Counted from the first letter of the stretch, positions 28,787-39,109 are shown. The stretch is 64,000 bases of DNA from CAVTWY01 sp963738615 (GCA_963738615.1 CAVTXI010000015.1:70125-134124), one strand, 5' to 3'. Notes: generated from the letters alone by a model not told the origin. Program-made: numbers and translations.

Positions 28787-29419
28787 ATGATCAATGTCGC
28801 CATCATCGACGATCACGCGATCGTTCGGGCAGGGTTGAAGCAGTTTCTGTCGGAGCAGATCGACATCCGTGTGGTCGCCGAGGGCACCAGCGGGCGCGAC
28901 GCGGTCGACATCGTACGCGCGGGTGACGTGTCCGTGATCCTGCTCGACGTGTCCATGCCCGACCAGAACGGCGTTGATGCGCTGGCGGCGATCCGCGCAC
29001 GCAACGCCAACATCCCCGTACTCATCCTCAGCGGCTTCCCGGCGCAGCAGTACGCCACCGTCTTGCTGCGCCAAGGCGCGTCGGGCTACATCGGCAAGGA
29101 CTGCGACCCTGACGAGCTGGTGGCGGCCATCCGAACCGTGGCGCTGGGTCGTCGCTACATCACCGCGCCCGTGGCCGAGATGCTGGCTTCGTCGCTCGGC
29201 GATGACGCCTCGCGGGCGCCGCACGAGCGGCTGTCCGAGCGAGAGTTGCAGGTGTTCCTGCGTCTGGCCCAGGGCGAAACGATCGGGCAGATCGCCGACA
29301 GCCTGTCGCTGAGCGTCAAGACCGTCAGCACCTTCCGATCGCGGTTGATGGAAAAGCTGAAGCTGCACACCAACAGCGACCTGACCTACTACGCCCTCAA
29401 GCACGGGCTGATCAAGTAG
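28787..29419 (+). CDS. NarL/FixJ family response regulator
   Basis: This 210-residue regulator has a receiver domain (IIDDHAIVRAGLKQFL, phospho-acceptor Asp in VILLDVSMPDQNG, Thr/Ser switch in VLILSGF, Lys in GYIGKD). The C-terminal LuxR HTH has LSERELQVFLRLAQGETIGQIAD and LSVKTVSTFRSRLMEKL. Transcribed divergently from the histidine kinase that most likely phosphorylates it. Genes controlled are unknown; the kinase/BON region is a natural candidate. Confidence 0.93.
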   Translation: MINVAIIDDHAIVRAGLKQFLSEQIDIRVVAEGTSGRDAVDIVRAGDVSVILLDVSMPDQNGVDALAAIRARNANIPVLILSGFPAQQYATVLLRQGASGYIGKDCDPDELVAAIRTVALGRRYITAPVAEMLASSLGDDASRAPHERLSERELQVFLRLAQGETIGQIADSLSLSVKTVSTFRSRLMEKLKLHTNSDLTYYALKHGLIK

Positions 29420-29449
29420 CGCACCAAGTAGCGCACCGCAGCGCAACCA

Positions 29450-29867
29450 TCAGACGCCGATGTCGCCTTCCCGCGCGGCCGGCACGTTGATGCGCCCGAG
29501 CAGGTTCTCGCAGAAATCGATCAACGCATCGATCTCGCCGGACTTGTCGAAGACCCGTGATGCACCCAGAGCTCATTGCGCGCGAACGCACCTCGGCCGT
29601 GGCGAAGTTGCTGAGCACGACGAAGTGACGCCCTGCCCGCTTGAGGTCGGGCCGGCGCAGTACGCCCAGGCCGGTGCCTTCGCGCAGGACCACGTCGACG
29701 ATGACGAGGTCCACGCGCAGCGTCAGGTCCGACAGCACCCGCACCGCCTCGGCTTCGGTATCGGCCACACCGACGACCTTCACCGACGTCAGATCCTCGA
29801 GTGTCGACACGAGGTTCTGTCGAATGACCGGGCTGTCTTCGATGACGAAGGTGTAGAGCGTCTTCAC
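29450..29867 (-). CDS. Single-domain response regulator, CheY-like (frame break near 29570)
   Basis: This stand-alone receiver of ~138 residues starts with GTG at 29867: KTLYTFVIEDSPVIRQNLVS, phospho-acceptor Asp in VDLVIVDVVLREGTGLGVL, Ser in HFVVLSNFAT. After a one-base break in a GGG run comes the conserved C-terminal Lys in RVFDKSGEIDALIDFCENLL. The part before the break would otherwise read into nonsense. It has no output domain, so it would act by protein interaction. It converges on the NarL-type regulator gene, probably serving the same signalling system. Confidence 0.8.
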
Positions 29868-30033
29868 GGCAATCGGATGGTGGCACGCGACCGGGGTGGG
29901 CGCTGTCGGTGACACCACGCATTGATCGTAGGTGCAGTCCCACATCACCCTACCGTGAGGCCGTCACGCTATGAAACTCGGCGTCACCGAACGCGGGTAG
30001 GATCGCGGCTCTTTTCACTCACGGGGGCTTTTT

Positions 30034-30525
30034 ATGGGACTGATGTCATTCATCAAGGAAGCAGGCGAGAAGCTGTTCGGGCTGAAAGAAGCCAAGGCTG
30101 CCGAGGCAGGGACGGCAACGCCCGAGCAAGCGGCGGAACTCAGCGATACCGCCAGTGCCGCGATCGAGAAGTACATCATCGCGCAGGGCCTCGAGGTCAG
30201 CGCACTCAACGTCGACTTCGATGCCGCCAGCGGCTCGGTCACGGTTGCCGGCGGCGTACCCGACCAGGCGACGCGCGAAAAGGTGCTGCTGTGCTGCGGC
30301 AACGTGGCCGGTGTGGGCGGCGTGAACGACATGCTCGTGGTCAACACACCCGAGCCCGAGTCGCAATGGCACACCGTCGTCAGCGGCGACACGCTGTCGA
30401 AGATCGCGAAGAAGTTCTACGGCGACGCCAACAAGTACCCGGGGATCTTCGAAGCGAACAAGCCGATGCTGTCGCACCCCGACAAGATTTATCCGGGGCA
30501 GATGCTGCGCATCCCACCGGTATAG
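30034..30525 (+). CDS. BON and LysM domain protein (Kbp/YgaU-like)
   Basis: This 163-residue protein starts MGLMSFIKEAGEKLFG and has a BON domain at ~45-110 (VSALNVDFDAASGSVTVAGGV, VLLCCGNVAGVGGVNDML) and a LysM domain at ~115-162 (WHTVVSGDTLSKIAKKFYGD, DKIYPGQMLRIP). The architecture and length match E. coli Kbp (YgaU), a cytoplasmic potassium-binding protein. No signal peptide is seen, in line with that. It is followed by two strong hairpins. Confidence 0.9.
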   Translation: MGLMSFIKEAGEKLFGLKEAKAAEAGTATPEQAAELSDTASAAIEKYIIAQGLEVSALNVDFDAASGSVTVAGGVPDQATREKVLLCCGNVAGVGGVNDMLVVNTPEPESQWHTVVSGDTLSKIAKKFYGDANKYPGIFEANKPMLSHPDKIYPGQMLRIPPV

Positions 30526-30535
30526 AAGGTGGAAA

Positions 30536-30581
30536 CAGGGCCCTTCGGGCCCTGTCCGTGAGGGCCCGCTTCGCGGGCCCT
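30536..30581 (+). terminator. Two tandem GC-rich hairpins after the LysM gene
   Basis: CAGGGCCC-TTC-GGGCCCTG (30536-30554) and GGGCCCGC-TTC-GCGGGCCC (30562-30580) are perfect stem-loops 11 bases after the stop codon, both with TTC loops. There is no long T run, only TTCGTTCG. They lie between the plus-strand LysM gene and the minus-strand phosphatase and could end both transcripts. Confidence 0.6.
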
Positions 30582-30606
30582 TCGTTCGTCTGGGCGGCCC
30601 CTCACT

Positions 30607-31272
30607 CTACGCATGCGTCATCAGCCGCGACTCGCCGATGAGGTGCGGGCGGTGATTGAAGGCGTCGAGCTCGAGGCCCTTCGCGGTCGACACCAGTTCG
30701 ACCCACGCGCTGTTGGCCAGACGCATGTTCATCGCGATCGCCGTCGCGGGTGGCGCGTCGAGCACCATGGAAGCGGCGACCGAGATCGGCCCGCCGCTCG
30801 ACACCACCAGGACATCGCCGTGTGCAGCCGCCTGTCGTGCGGCCGCGAGCACCGCAGCCACGCCCTCGCGAAAGGCGACGAAGCTCGGCATGCCGTGCGG
30901 CACGATCGATGCGTCCATCCAACGCGTCAGCGCCTCGCGCAACGTGCGGAAGTGCGCCTTGATCTGATGCGCATTCTGCGGCGGCGACAGCGGGCCGGGA
31001 TGCAGCGCGCGGATCAGCGCGTCGCCGTCGTACTCGTTCAGGCCCACGTGTTCCTGCGCATCGGGCAAACCGTCCAGTCGCCGCGTGATCGCATCGAGCG
31101 TCTGGCGGTGCCGACGCAACGTGCCGCGAAACACCGCGTGGAAACGCTGGCCTTCTTGCTGCCAGTGCTTGCCCAGTCGCTCACCTTGTTCGACCCCGAT
31201 GGGGCTCAGGTTGTCGTAGTCGACACTGCCAAGCGACGCTTGCCCGTGTCGCACCAGGATCACGCGTCCCAT
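30607..31272 (-). CDS. Histidine phosphatase family protein
   Basis: This 221-residue phosphoglycerate-mutase-like protein has the N-terminal catalytic RHG motif (VILVRHGQASLG), the second conserved region with Arg (AVFRGTLRRHRQTLDA), and VLVVSSGGPISVAAS where the second His normally sits. SSGGP in place of the usual SHGG is seen in a subgroup of these proteins. ATG at 31272 matches the family start. It is the last gene of the rluC operon. The substrate is unknown. Confidence 0.85.
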   Translation of the reverse strand: MGRVILVRHGQASLGSVDYDNLSPIGVEQGERLGKHWQQEGQRFHAVFRGTLRRHRQTLDAITRRLDGLPDAQEHVGLNEYDGDALIRALHPGPLSPPQNAHQIKAHFRTLREALTRWMDASIVPHGMPSFVAFREGVAAVLAAARQAAAHGDVLVVSSGGPISVAASMVLDAPPATAIAMNMRLANSAWVELVSTAKGLELDAFNHRPHLIGESRLMTHA

Positions 31273-31300
31273 GGCGTGCTCGAGATCGTCGGCGCCAAGC

Positions 31301-32285
31301 TCAGCGCAGGACCGACCCGCGCATCGAGCGCGCGATCGACTCGCCGAGGCTGGCACCGAAGCGACGCGCCAGCCGCTCGGCCACGTTCTCGCGGCGCGTG
31401 TAGTCGATCACCTCTTCGGCCTTGACGACCTCGCGCGCGACCGAGTCGACGCTGCCGAGTTGATCGGCCAAGCCCAGACGCAGCGCTTCCTCGCCGTTCC
31501 AGAACAGGCCCGAAAAGGTGTCGGCGTGCTCCTCGAGCCGCTGACCGCGGCCGTCTTTGACCGACTTGATGAACTGCTGGTGAATCTGATCGATCATCGC
31601 CTTGGCATACGCCGTGTGCTGTTCGTTCTGCGGCGAGAAAGGGTCGAGCATGCCTTTGTTCTCACCCGCGGTGAGCAAGCGCCGTTCGACACCCAGCTTC
31701 TCCATCGCACCAGTGAACCCGAAGCTGTCGATCAGCACGCCGATCGACCCGACCAGGCTCGCCTTGTCGACGTAGATCTCGTCGGCCGCGACGGCGATGT
31801 AGTACGCACCCGAGGCGCACATTTCCTCGACGACGGCATAGACCTTCTTCGCGTGTTTGGCTTTCAGCCGCCGGATCTCGTCGTTGACCATGCCCGACTG
31901 CACCGGGCTGCCGCCGGGCGAGTTGATGCGCAACACCACCGCCTTGGCCCCGGTCGCCTCGAACGCATGACGCAGCGATTCGTTCAACGCATCAGCGCTG
32001 GCTTCGCCGCCCGACGCGATCTCGCCGCGAATGTCGACCAGTGCCGTGTGCGCCATGCCGGGCGCGTTCTGCCGACCGACGGGCAACAGCAGCATCATCA
32101 GTGCGATCGCGAGGAAGGCGAGCCACATCAGGCGAAAGAAGATGCGCCAGCGCCGGTCGGCGCGCCGCTCGCGCACCAAGCTCGCGTGCGATGTCGTTCA
32201 GCGCACGTTCCAGCGCCGCGCCACGTGCGTCGCCGGGGCGGTCGCTCAAAAGCGGCGCCGAATCACGGTAGGTATCCTGGGTCAT
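31301..32285 (-). CDS. sppA: Signal peptide peptidase SppA-type S49 peptidase (frame break near 32183)
   Basis: This membrane-anchored S49 serine peptidase has ~327 residues after joining frames. The N-terminus (MTQDTYRDSAPLLSDRPGD) is in one frame; an extra base near 32183 shifts to VRERRADRRWRIFFRLMW and the membrane helix WLAFLAIALMMLLLPV. The peptidase core has VDIRGEIASGGEAS, AVVLRINSPGGSPVQSG, VEEMCASGAYYIAVAADE (nucleophile Ser in CASGAYY) and DKASLVGSIGVLI. Single-domain length fits the short SppA type. It lies 12 bases after the Rieske gene in the rluC operon. Confidence 0.9.
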
Positions 32286-32296
32286 GGTGGGCTCGA

Positions 32297-32695
32297 TCAC
32301 TGAGGCCGAACAACGGGCCTGATAGAGGGGGAAGGATACCAACGCACCCGCCCTTGCTCTTCGCGCACCTCGAGCGCTTCGAGTGCACCGCGCCCGCAGG
32401 GGCCGCCGAGACATCGGCCACGTGCGGGCTCGTAAGTCGCGCCGTGCAGCGAGCAGACGATCGTCTGCCCCTCGTGATCGAGGAACTCGCCAGGGTTCCA
32501 GTCCATCTCGGCAGCGACATGCAGGCAGCGGTTCACGTACGCGACCACGCGGCCGTCGATGCGAAGCGCGAAGGCGGTGGCTTGATCACCGCGCAGGTCG
32601 ATGTCCCACACGTGGGCGCGCCCGCGTTCGGCCAGCGCACCCGCGTCGCACAGGTCGACGCTGTCGTCGCTGTCGTCTTCGCGCGCGGCGCTCAT
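32297..32695 (-). CDS. Rieske [2Fe-2S] protein
   Basis: This 132-residue soluble Rieske ferredoxin-like protein has cluster ligands CLHV (with AAEMDW following) and CSLHGATYEP spaced as in Rieske domains; the family's first motif is C-x-H and the second C-x2-H. Only the Rieske domain is present. It starts at an ATGA overlap with the gph-like gene. A small Rieske gene between the phosphatase and sppA is a conserved arrangement in Burkholderiales; its redox partner is unknown. Confidence 0.9.
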   Translation of the reverse strand: MSAAREDDSDDSVDLCDAGALAERGRAHVWDIDLRGDQATAFALRIDGRVVAYVNRCLHVAAEMDWNPGEFLDHEGQTIVCSLHGATYEPARGRCLGGPCGRGALEALEVREEQGRVRWYPSPSIRPVVRPQ

Positions 32696-33348
32696 GCGCG
32701 CGCCGCGAGCCAGTCGTGCAGTTCGCGCATCGAATGCGCCACCGCCAGCGGTGCGTGGTGCGCGAAGGCGTCCGTCTCGTGCGCGCCGTAGCTGACCGCG
32801 ACACTCGACACGTCCGCGCGCCGCGCCATCTCGAGATCATGCGTGGTGTCACCGATCATCAGCGTGCGCTCGGGCGGGGTGCCGGTCTGCGCCATCAGCT
32901 CGTGAAGCATCAGCGGGTCGGGCTTGGACGCGGTTTCGTCCGCGGTGCGCGTGGCATGGAACACGTGCGCCAGCTCCGCATGCGCCAACGCCTGGTCCAA
33001 GCCGCGCCGCCCCTTGCCGGTCGCCACGGCCAGCAGGTGCTGGCGCGCGGTCAGCGCCGCCAGCATCTCGAGCGCACCATCGAACAGCGCAAGGTTGTCC
33101 TGCCGCGCAAGGTAGTGGTGCCGATAGCGCTTCGCCAGCGCGCCGTACTCCGTCTGGGCAAGCGACGGCGCCACATGCTGCAGCGCCTCCTCGAGGCCCA
33201 GGCCGATGACGTAGGACGCGTCGGCCACGCTGGGCACGGGCGTGCCGACGTCGCGGCAGGCCTCTTGGATGCTGCGCGCGATCAACGCCGTGGAGTCGAA
33301 CAGGGTGCCGTCCCAATCGAAGACAACGAGATCAAAGCGGCGTGTCAT
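32692..33348 (-). CDS. gph: HAD-IA hydrolase, phosphoglycolate phosphatase-like
   Basis: This 218-residue HAD phosphatase has motif I FDWDGTLFDST (catalytic Asp residues), motif II region LLAVATGKG, motif III Lys in SKPDPLML and motif IV MIGDTTHDLEMA. The alpha-helical cap lies between residues ~15 and 80. Similar genes next to rluC are usually annotated as Gph-like; substrate specificity cannot be read from the sequence. The ATG at 33348 overlaps the rluC stop by four bases. Confidence 0.85.
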   Translation of the reverse strand: MTRRFDLVVFDWDGTLFDSTALIARSIQEACRDVGTPVPSVADASYVIGLGLEEALQHVAPSLAQTEYGALAKRYRHHYLARQDNLALFDGALEMLAALTARQHLLAVATGKGRRGLDQALAHAELAHVFHATRTADETASKPDPLMLHELMAQTGTPPERTLMIGDTTHDLEMARRADVSSVAVSYGAHETDAFAHHAPLAVAHSMRELHDWLAARA

Positions 33349-34343
33349 GGCTGGGCTTTCGTGTTGGGCCCAGCGAGTGCGTCGACCAACAGACGGCATT
33401 CGTCGGGCATGGACGATTCGAGCACGAGACGCCGCGCGTCGGCCGGATGGTCGAAGGCGATGTGGCGCGCGTGCAGGAACATGCGCGAAAACCGCAACGG
33501 CCCGCGCGCCAGCGCACGGTTGGCGGGGAAATCGCCGTACTTCGGGTCGCCCACGATGGGCATGCCCTCGTGCGCAAGGTGCACGCGGATCTGATGTGTG
33601 CGGCCGGTCTCGATCGTCACGTCGAGCAGCGTGTGCTGCGGCAATTCACGCTCGATGCGCACCCGCGTGATCGACCGCCGGGCGTCCTCGTGCCCGGGCT
33701 CGACCCGCACCATGCGCGCGCCCTGCGCGTCGTGCCCACGCACCAGCGCCAGGTCGATGACCTTGCGGTTGGCAGGCCAGCGGCCGATGACCAGCGCGGC
33801 ATAGATCTTTTCAGTGTGGCGGGCACGAAATTGCGCTTGCAGGTTCGTCAGCGCCGAGCGCTTCTTCGCCACCAGCACCACGCCCGAGGTCTCCTTGTCG
33901 AGCCGGTGAACCAGCTCGAGGAAGCGAGCCTGCGGCCGCGCGCGGCGCATCTGCTCGATCACCCCGAAGGCGACGCCGCTGCCGCCATGCATGGCCACGC
34001 CGGCCGGCTTGTCGATCGCGAGCAACCAGTCGTCTTCGTGGATCACGTCGAAGTCGCGAGGCGGCGCGTTCGCCGCGGGGTGGTCCCGAACCGCGATGCG
34101 CACCGGCGGCACGCGCACGCGGTCACCGGTATGCAGGCGCGTGTCGGCACCCGCGCGGCCGGCGTTCACGCGCACCTCGCCCGAGCGGATCACACGGTAG
34201 ACGTGCGTTTTCGGCACGCCCTTCAGGCGGCGCAGCAGGAAGTTGTCGAGGCGCTGGCCGTCGGACTCGTCGTCGACGACGACCTGCGTAACAGCTTGTT
34301 GTTGCGCCTGGGCGAAAGAAGCAGTCGAAGGCGCTGTCGTCAT
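33345..34343 (-). CDS. rluC: 23S rRNA pseudouridine synthase RluC-type
   Basis: This 332-residue pseudouridine synthase (RluA family) has an N-terminal S4 domain (GQRLDNFLLRRLKGVPKTHVYR, GEVRVNAGRAGADTRL). The catalytic Asp is in the RLD motif of LELVHRLDKETSGVVLVAKK, and ETGRTHQIRVHLAHEGMPI lies near the C-terminus. RluC modifies 23S rRNA positions 955, 2504 and 2580 (E. coli numbering). The ATG at 34343 begins MTTAPSTASF; the frame is open further upstream but unlike the family. First gene of rluC-gph-Rieske-sppA-phosphatase, divergent from rne. Confidence 0.93.
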   Translation of the reverse strand: MTTAPSTASFAQAQQQAVTQVVVDDESDGQRLDNFLLRRLKGVPKTHVYRVIRSGEVRVNAGRAGADTRLHTGDRVRVPPVRIAVRDHPAANAPPRDFDVIHEDDWLLAIDKPAGVAMHGGSGVAFGVIEQMRRARPQARFLELVHRLDKETSGVVLVAKKRSALTNLQAQFRARHTEKIYAALVIGRWPANRKVIDLALVRGHDAQGARMVRVEPGHEDARRSITRVRIERELPQHTLLDVTIETGRTHQIRVHLAHEGMPIVGDPKYGDFPANRALARGPLRFSRMFLHARHIAFDHPADARRLVLESSMPDECRLLVDALAGPNTKAQP

Positions 34344-35004
34344 CGCACGGCCACCTATAATGCGCCTGCTCGTCAGCGCGTAAGTACTTGATTCATCAAA
34401 GTTTACCTGGGTGTCGACCCCGACACTGGGCAAGGACTGGCGCGACAGGCATGCCGGGTGCGAACCCGGCGATCCCGTGATGCAACGCGGCGCACACGGC
34501 AGCGAGCAAGACCCCGATGCGGTCTGGCAGCACGCCGATGCCCACGAAAGAAGCCACGGGCGATGAACCACGCGCTGGTGCCTCGTCGCAAGTTGCGATG
34601 CACCGGTGGCAAACACAAGGTCCCTGGCGGCAGACGGACGTTCCAACGTTTCGGCTGCCGCCCGTGTCGAAGTCAGAAGAACGAGAAGCGAGACAGCCTT
34701 GGTCCTGATGCGACCCCTACCGCTGCTGCCCGAGAGCCCGTTGCGCCTATCCGCGCGCGGTGCGGCCGGGCGGCGAGCGCTGCTGTCGACGGTGCGCTTC
34801 CTGATGCGATTTTCTGGTAACGGCACACGCGCCAACCTTCATCCCATGCCGCCACTGCAGCTCGCGCCGCAGCGGTCGCGCCTGCGCTGAAGCCAGGGCG
34901 GTCCTTCCCTCGGTTCGTCGTCCGTCGTTTCGTGCGTCACACCGGTGGACGGTGTGCGAAAGCCTGCCGTCTGTGGCTCGAGTCGAACCGCAGGGACAAA
35001 CGCG
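34344..35004 (+). promoter_or_regulatory. 661-base rluC-rne intergenic region with long rne leader
   Basis: No gene was recognised here. A perfect TATAAT lies at 34356-34361 on the plus strand, near the rluC start, and could be the -10 of an rne promoter, giving a leader of about 640 bases; a matching -35 is weak. A perfect stem-loop with a GNRA-type loop, GCCGGGT-GCGA-ACCCGGC, is at 34453-34470. Long structured leaders through which RNase E autoregulates its own mRNA are known in enterobacteria; that use here is inference. Just before the ATG is CAGGGACAAACGCG. Confidence 0.5.
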
Positions 35005-38000
35005 ATGAAACGCATGTTGATCAACGCCACGCAGCAGGAAGAGCGGCGCCTGGCAATCGTCGATGGGCAAAAGCTCCTCGACTTCGAAACCGAGATCGAA
35101 GGGCGCGAGCAGCGCAAAGGCAACATCTACCGGGCCGTCGTGACGCGCGTCGAACCGTCGCTCGAGGCCTGCTTCGTCGACTACGGCGAAGACCGCCACG
35201 GCTTCCTGCCGTTCAAGGAAATCACCCGGGACTTCTTCAAGGAAGGCGTCAACGTCCGCGACGCGAAGATCCAGGACGCCATCTCCAACGGCCAGGAACT
35301 GCTGGTCCAGGTCGAAAAGGAAGAGCGCGGCAACAAGGGTGCGGCACTGACCACCTTCATCAGCCTGGCGGGCCGCTACCTGGTGCTGATGCCGAACAAC
35401 CCGCGCGGCGGCGGCGTCAGCCGGCGCATCGAGGGTGAAGACCGCGAAGAGCTGAAAGAGAACCTCGACCAGCTTGACTACCCCAAGGGCATGAGCCTGA
35501 TCGCCCGCACCGCCGGCATCGGGCGCACCGCTGCCGAGTTGCAGTGGGACCTGAACTACATGCTCAAGCTGTGGGACGCGATCGATCAAGCGTCCAAAGC
35601 CGGCAAGGGCGCGTTCCTGATCTACCAGGAAAGCTCGCTCGTCATCCGCGCGATCCGCGACTACTTCACGCAGGACGTCGGCGAGATCCTGATCGACACG
35701 GACGACATCTACGACCAGGCGCAACAGTTCATGAACCACGTGATGCCCGACCAGGCATCGCGGGTCAAGCGGTATCGCGACGACGCGGCGCTGTTCAGCC
35801 GGTTCCAGATCGAGCACCAGATCGAGACCGCCTTCAGCCGCACGGTGAACCTGCCTTCGGGCGGCGCGATCGTGATCGACCACACCGAGGCGCTGGTGTC
35901 GATCGACGTCGAACTCGGCGCGTTCCACGCGCGGCAGCGACATCGAAGAAACCGCGACGCGCACCAACCTCGAGGCGGCCGACGAGATCGCGCGCCAGAT
36001 GCGGCTGCGCGACCTGGGCGGGCTGATCGTCGTCGACTTCATCGACATGGACGAGAGCAAGAACCGCCGCGAGGTCGAACAGCGCCTGCGCGACGCGCTG
36101 CGCCAGGACCGCGCGCGGGTGCAGTTCAGCTCGATCAGCAAATTCGGCCTGCTGGAACTCAGCCGCCAACGCCTGCGCCCGTCGTTGAGCGAAGGCAGCC
36201 ACATCACCTGCCCGCGCTGCAACGGCACCGGCCACATCCGCGACACCGAGTCGTCGGCGCTGCAGATCCTGCGCATGGTCCAGGAAGAGTCGATGAAGGA
36301 CAACACCGCCGCGGTGCACGTGCAGGTGCCGGTCGAGGTGACCTCGTTCCTGCTGAACGAGAAGCGCAAAGAGATCACGATGATCGAGCTGAAGCAGCGC
36401 GTCAACGTGATCCTGGTGCCCAACAAACACCTCGACACGCCGAACTACAAGCTCGAGCGCCTGCGCCACGACGACCCGACGGCTCGAGAGTTTGCAGGCC
36501 AGCTACACGATGATCGAAGAGCCCGACGACGAAGTCAGCGTGACCCGCCGTCGCGATGCCAACGAACGCAAGAACCGGCAAGAGCCGGTGATCAAAGGCA
36601 TCTTGCCCGACACCGCCGCGCCCGTGTCGGTGCCCAAGCCCGCAGAGCCTGTCGCTCCTGTCGCGGCGACCTCGGCGCCACGCACACCGGCCCCGGTGGC
36701 GCCCGCGATCGCACCGATCGTCGTGCCCTCGGCCACCGCTGCGAAAGCCGGCGGCGGCTTCTTCGGCTGGGTGCGTCGCATGTTCGGCGGCCAGACCGAA
36801 CCCGCCGCTGCGCCATCGGTACGCGCGCTGCCCACGGCGCCGATCGCCGGTGCCGACCAACCGAAAGCCGCGGGTGACCGCACGGAGCGCGGTGAACGCC
36901 AGGGCCGCAGGGATGGTGGTCGCGAAGGTGGCCGCGAAGGTGGCCGAGAAGGCGGTCGTGACGGCAGGCGTGGCGAGCGCGCAGGCCGCGGTGATCGCGG
37001 CCCGCGCGGCGAACGCGACGGCCGTGGCGGTGACAGAGCCGAACGCAGCGGCGCAGAGCGCAGCGAGCGACCGGACCGTGCTGAGCGACCGGACCGTGCT
37101 GAGCGTCCAGACCGAGCTGAGCGTCCGGAGCGCAGCGAACGCCCGGGACGCGGCGAGCGGCCTGAGCGCGGCGATCGTCCCGAACAAGGCGAACGCCCTG
37201 ACCGCGGTGATCGTCCTGAACAAGGCGAACGTCCTCGCGGTGAGCGAAGCGCTCGCGGCGACCGTGGCCCGCGCGGTGACCGCGATGGCGCCGATGCGCG
37301 CAGCGAGCGCCCACGCGAGCGTGTCCGCGATGACGCGGCGCCAACCACACCGTCCGAGGACGGAACCGGCGCCGCACCAGGTGCACGCGAGGCTGGCGAA
37401 GCAACGAGCCGCCGTCGTGGCGGACGCGGCGGTCGCGATGGACGCGAGGGACGTGACGGTCGCGAAGCACGCGAGGTCGACCCCGATCAACGCAGCGACG
37501 GCGATCGCGCCGCCGGCATCGGCGCGGCCGCGCTTGCGGCCGCAGCGGTGGGCACGGCACTGCGCCCTCTCGCCCCCACCGCCGCGGACGCCGAAGGCTC
37601 GAGCCATGACCTTGCTGCCGACACCGTCGATGCGCAGGCATCAGGTGATGTGACGGTTGAAGGCGACGCTGATGGGCCGCGCCGCCGCCGCCGTCGTGGC
37701 GGTCGCGGTCGCGGAAGCGAGGCACGCCAAGCGTCCGACGTGCAAGGCGACGTTCTTCGACCAGCCGCAAGAAGCGTCGTTCGACGAGCCGCGGGACGTG
37801 CCAAGTGACGTCGGTCGCGAAGTGCAGGCCAGCCTTCTCCAGGAGAACGAGACGGGCATGTCGAACGCACGCACCGTCGAGTCGCCAACGCACGGTGACC
37901 GTCGGCCTCGGGCCGAACCCATCGACGAGCCCACGGTCGAAGAGACGAAGGCAGCGTGGGCACCCGAGCCGCGCATCGAGCCGCGCATGGAGCCCGTGCC

Positions 38001-38304
38001 GGCACCGCGGCCCCAGCCACAACCCCAACCTGCGGTTGCATCGTCGACGCAGCGGGCGGCTACGCCAAGCGTCGAGTCGTTCGTGCTGCCTGCAGAGTCA
38101 CTCCGCGGCGTGGCCGAGAACGCGGGCCTGACGTGGGTCACCACCGATGTGGACAAAGTGCGCGCGGCGCAAGACGCCATGGCGCATGAACCGAAGCCCG
38201 TGCACGCGCCGCGTGCGCCACGTGCACCCGTGGTGGCCGACGATGGTCCGCTGACGCTCGTTGAAACGAAGAAGGATTTGTCTGGTTGGTTCGACGCGCG
38301 TTGA
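35005..38304 (+). CDS. rne: Ribonuclease E (about three frame breaks)
   Basis: This endoribonuclease of mRNA decay and rRNA/tRNA processing is ~1100 residues after joining frames. N-terminal catalytic half: MKRMLINATQQEERRLAIVD, S1 domain (GNIYRAVVTRVEPSLEACFV, DYGEDRHGFLPF), DNase-I-like part with active-site region VVDFIDMDESKNRREVE, and the Zn-link CPRCNGTGH. The C-terminal half is Arg/Gly/Asp/Glu-rich repeats (for example RPDRAERPDRAERPDRAERP) as an RNA/degradosome scaffold. The end (ENAGLTWVTTDVDKVRAAQ, TLVETKKDLSGWF) is the usual betaproteobacterial RNase E C-terminus. Breaks lie near 35925, 36485 and 37750. As rne is normally essential, these breaks are best read as sequencing errors. 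Confidence 0.93.
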
Positions 38305-38315
38305 CGGGGCGTCCG

Positions 38316-39057
38316 ATGGGCGCTGACACGCTCCTGCTCGTGACCGGCGCGGCCATCGCCGGTCTCGTGCAGGGGGTGTCGGGCTTCGCGTTCTCGATGG
38401 TCGCGATGTCAATCTGGGCCTTCGGGCTCGAGCCGCGCGTTGCGGCGGTGATGGCGGTGTTCGGCGGCATGACGGGGCAGTGGCTGTCGGCGCTGACGCT
38501 GCGCCGCGGGTTGCACTTTGACCGCTTGTGGCCCTTCCTCGCTGGTGGCGCGATCGGCGTGCCGTTGGGCGTGTGGCTGGTGCCGCAGGTGTCGCCGCGC
38601 ATCTTCCTGAGCGTGCTGGGCAGTGTGCTCGTCGTCTGCTGCCCGGTCATGATGCTGTCGCGCCTGCCTCGGCTGCATCACGGTGGCCGCGCGGCGGATG
38701 CACTGGCCGGCGCGGGCGGTGGTGTGATGGCGGCGCTGGCCGGCTTCGCCGGTGTGCTGCCGACGCTGTGGACCACGCTGCGCGGGTGGGACAAAGACAC
38801 GCAGCGCGCCGTGGTGCAGAACTTCAACCTCGTGATGCTGACGGCGACGATGGCGACTTACGTCGCGTCTGGCACGGTCACGCCCGACATGCTGCCGATG
38901 TTCGCGCTGGTGGCACCCGCCCTCGTGATCCCTTCGCTGCTGGGCACGCGGGTGTACCTGGGCCTGAGCGAGGCACGGTTTCGCCAGATCGTGCTGTCGC
39001 TGCTGACCGCGGCGGGCAGCAGCCATGCTGTTGAAGGCGATGGCCGCATCAGCATAG
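38316..39057 (+). CDS. TauE/SafE family sulfite exporter-type permease (frame break near 39020)
   Basis: This ~246-residue membrane protein of the TauE/SafE family has GAAIAGLVQGVSGFAFSMVA at the N-terminus (the family's G-x-x-x-G-F-A pattern) and LAGAGGGVMAALAGFAGVLPTLW in the second repeat. It has about eight hydrophobic segments. A single-base break near 39020 separates the last residues; in the corrected frame it ends AMLLKAMAASA at 39057. ATG at 38316, just after rne. Family members move sulfite, sulfoacetate or other organic anions; the substrate here is unknown. Confidence 0.8.
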
Positions 39058-39109
39058 GGCGCTGGCCCGGCCGCTCAGCGCGGTTCGTTGTTCGCACGCT
39101 GCACGCGCC

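Noticed and set aside
34400..34700. A metabolite riboswitch in the rne leader
   Set aside because: One hairpin is clear but no conserved aptamer core was recognised, and the downstream gene is rne.
35900..36500. Programmed frameshifting in rne and other broken genes
   Set aside because: Breaks are scattered over many unrelated genes with no slippery site plus structure; sequencing error explains them better.
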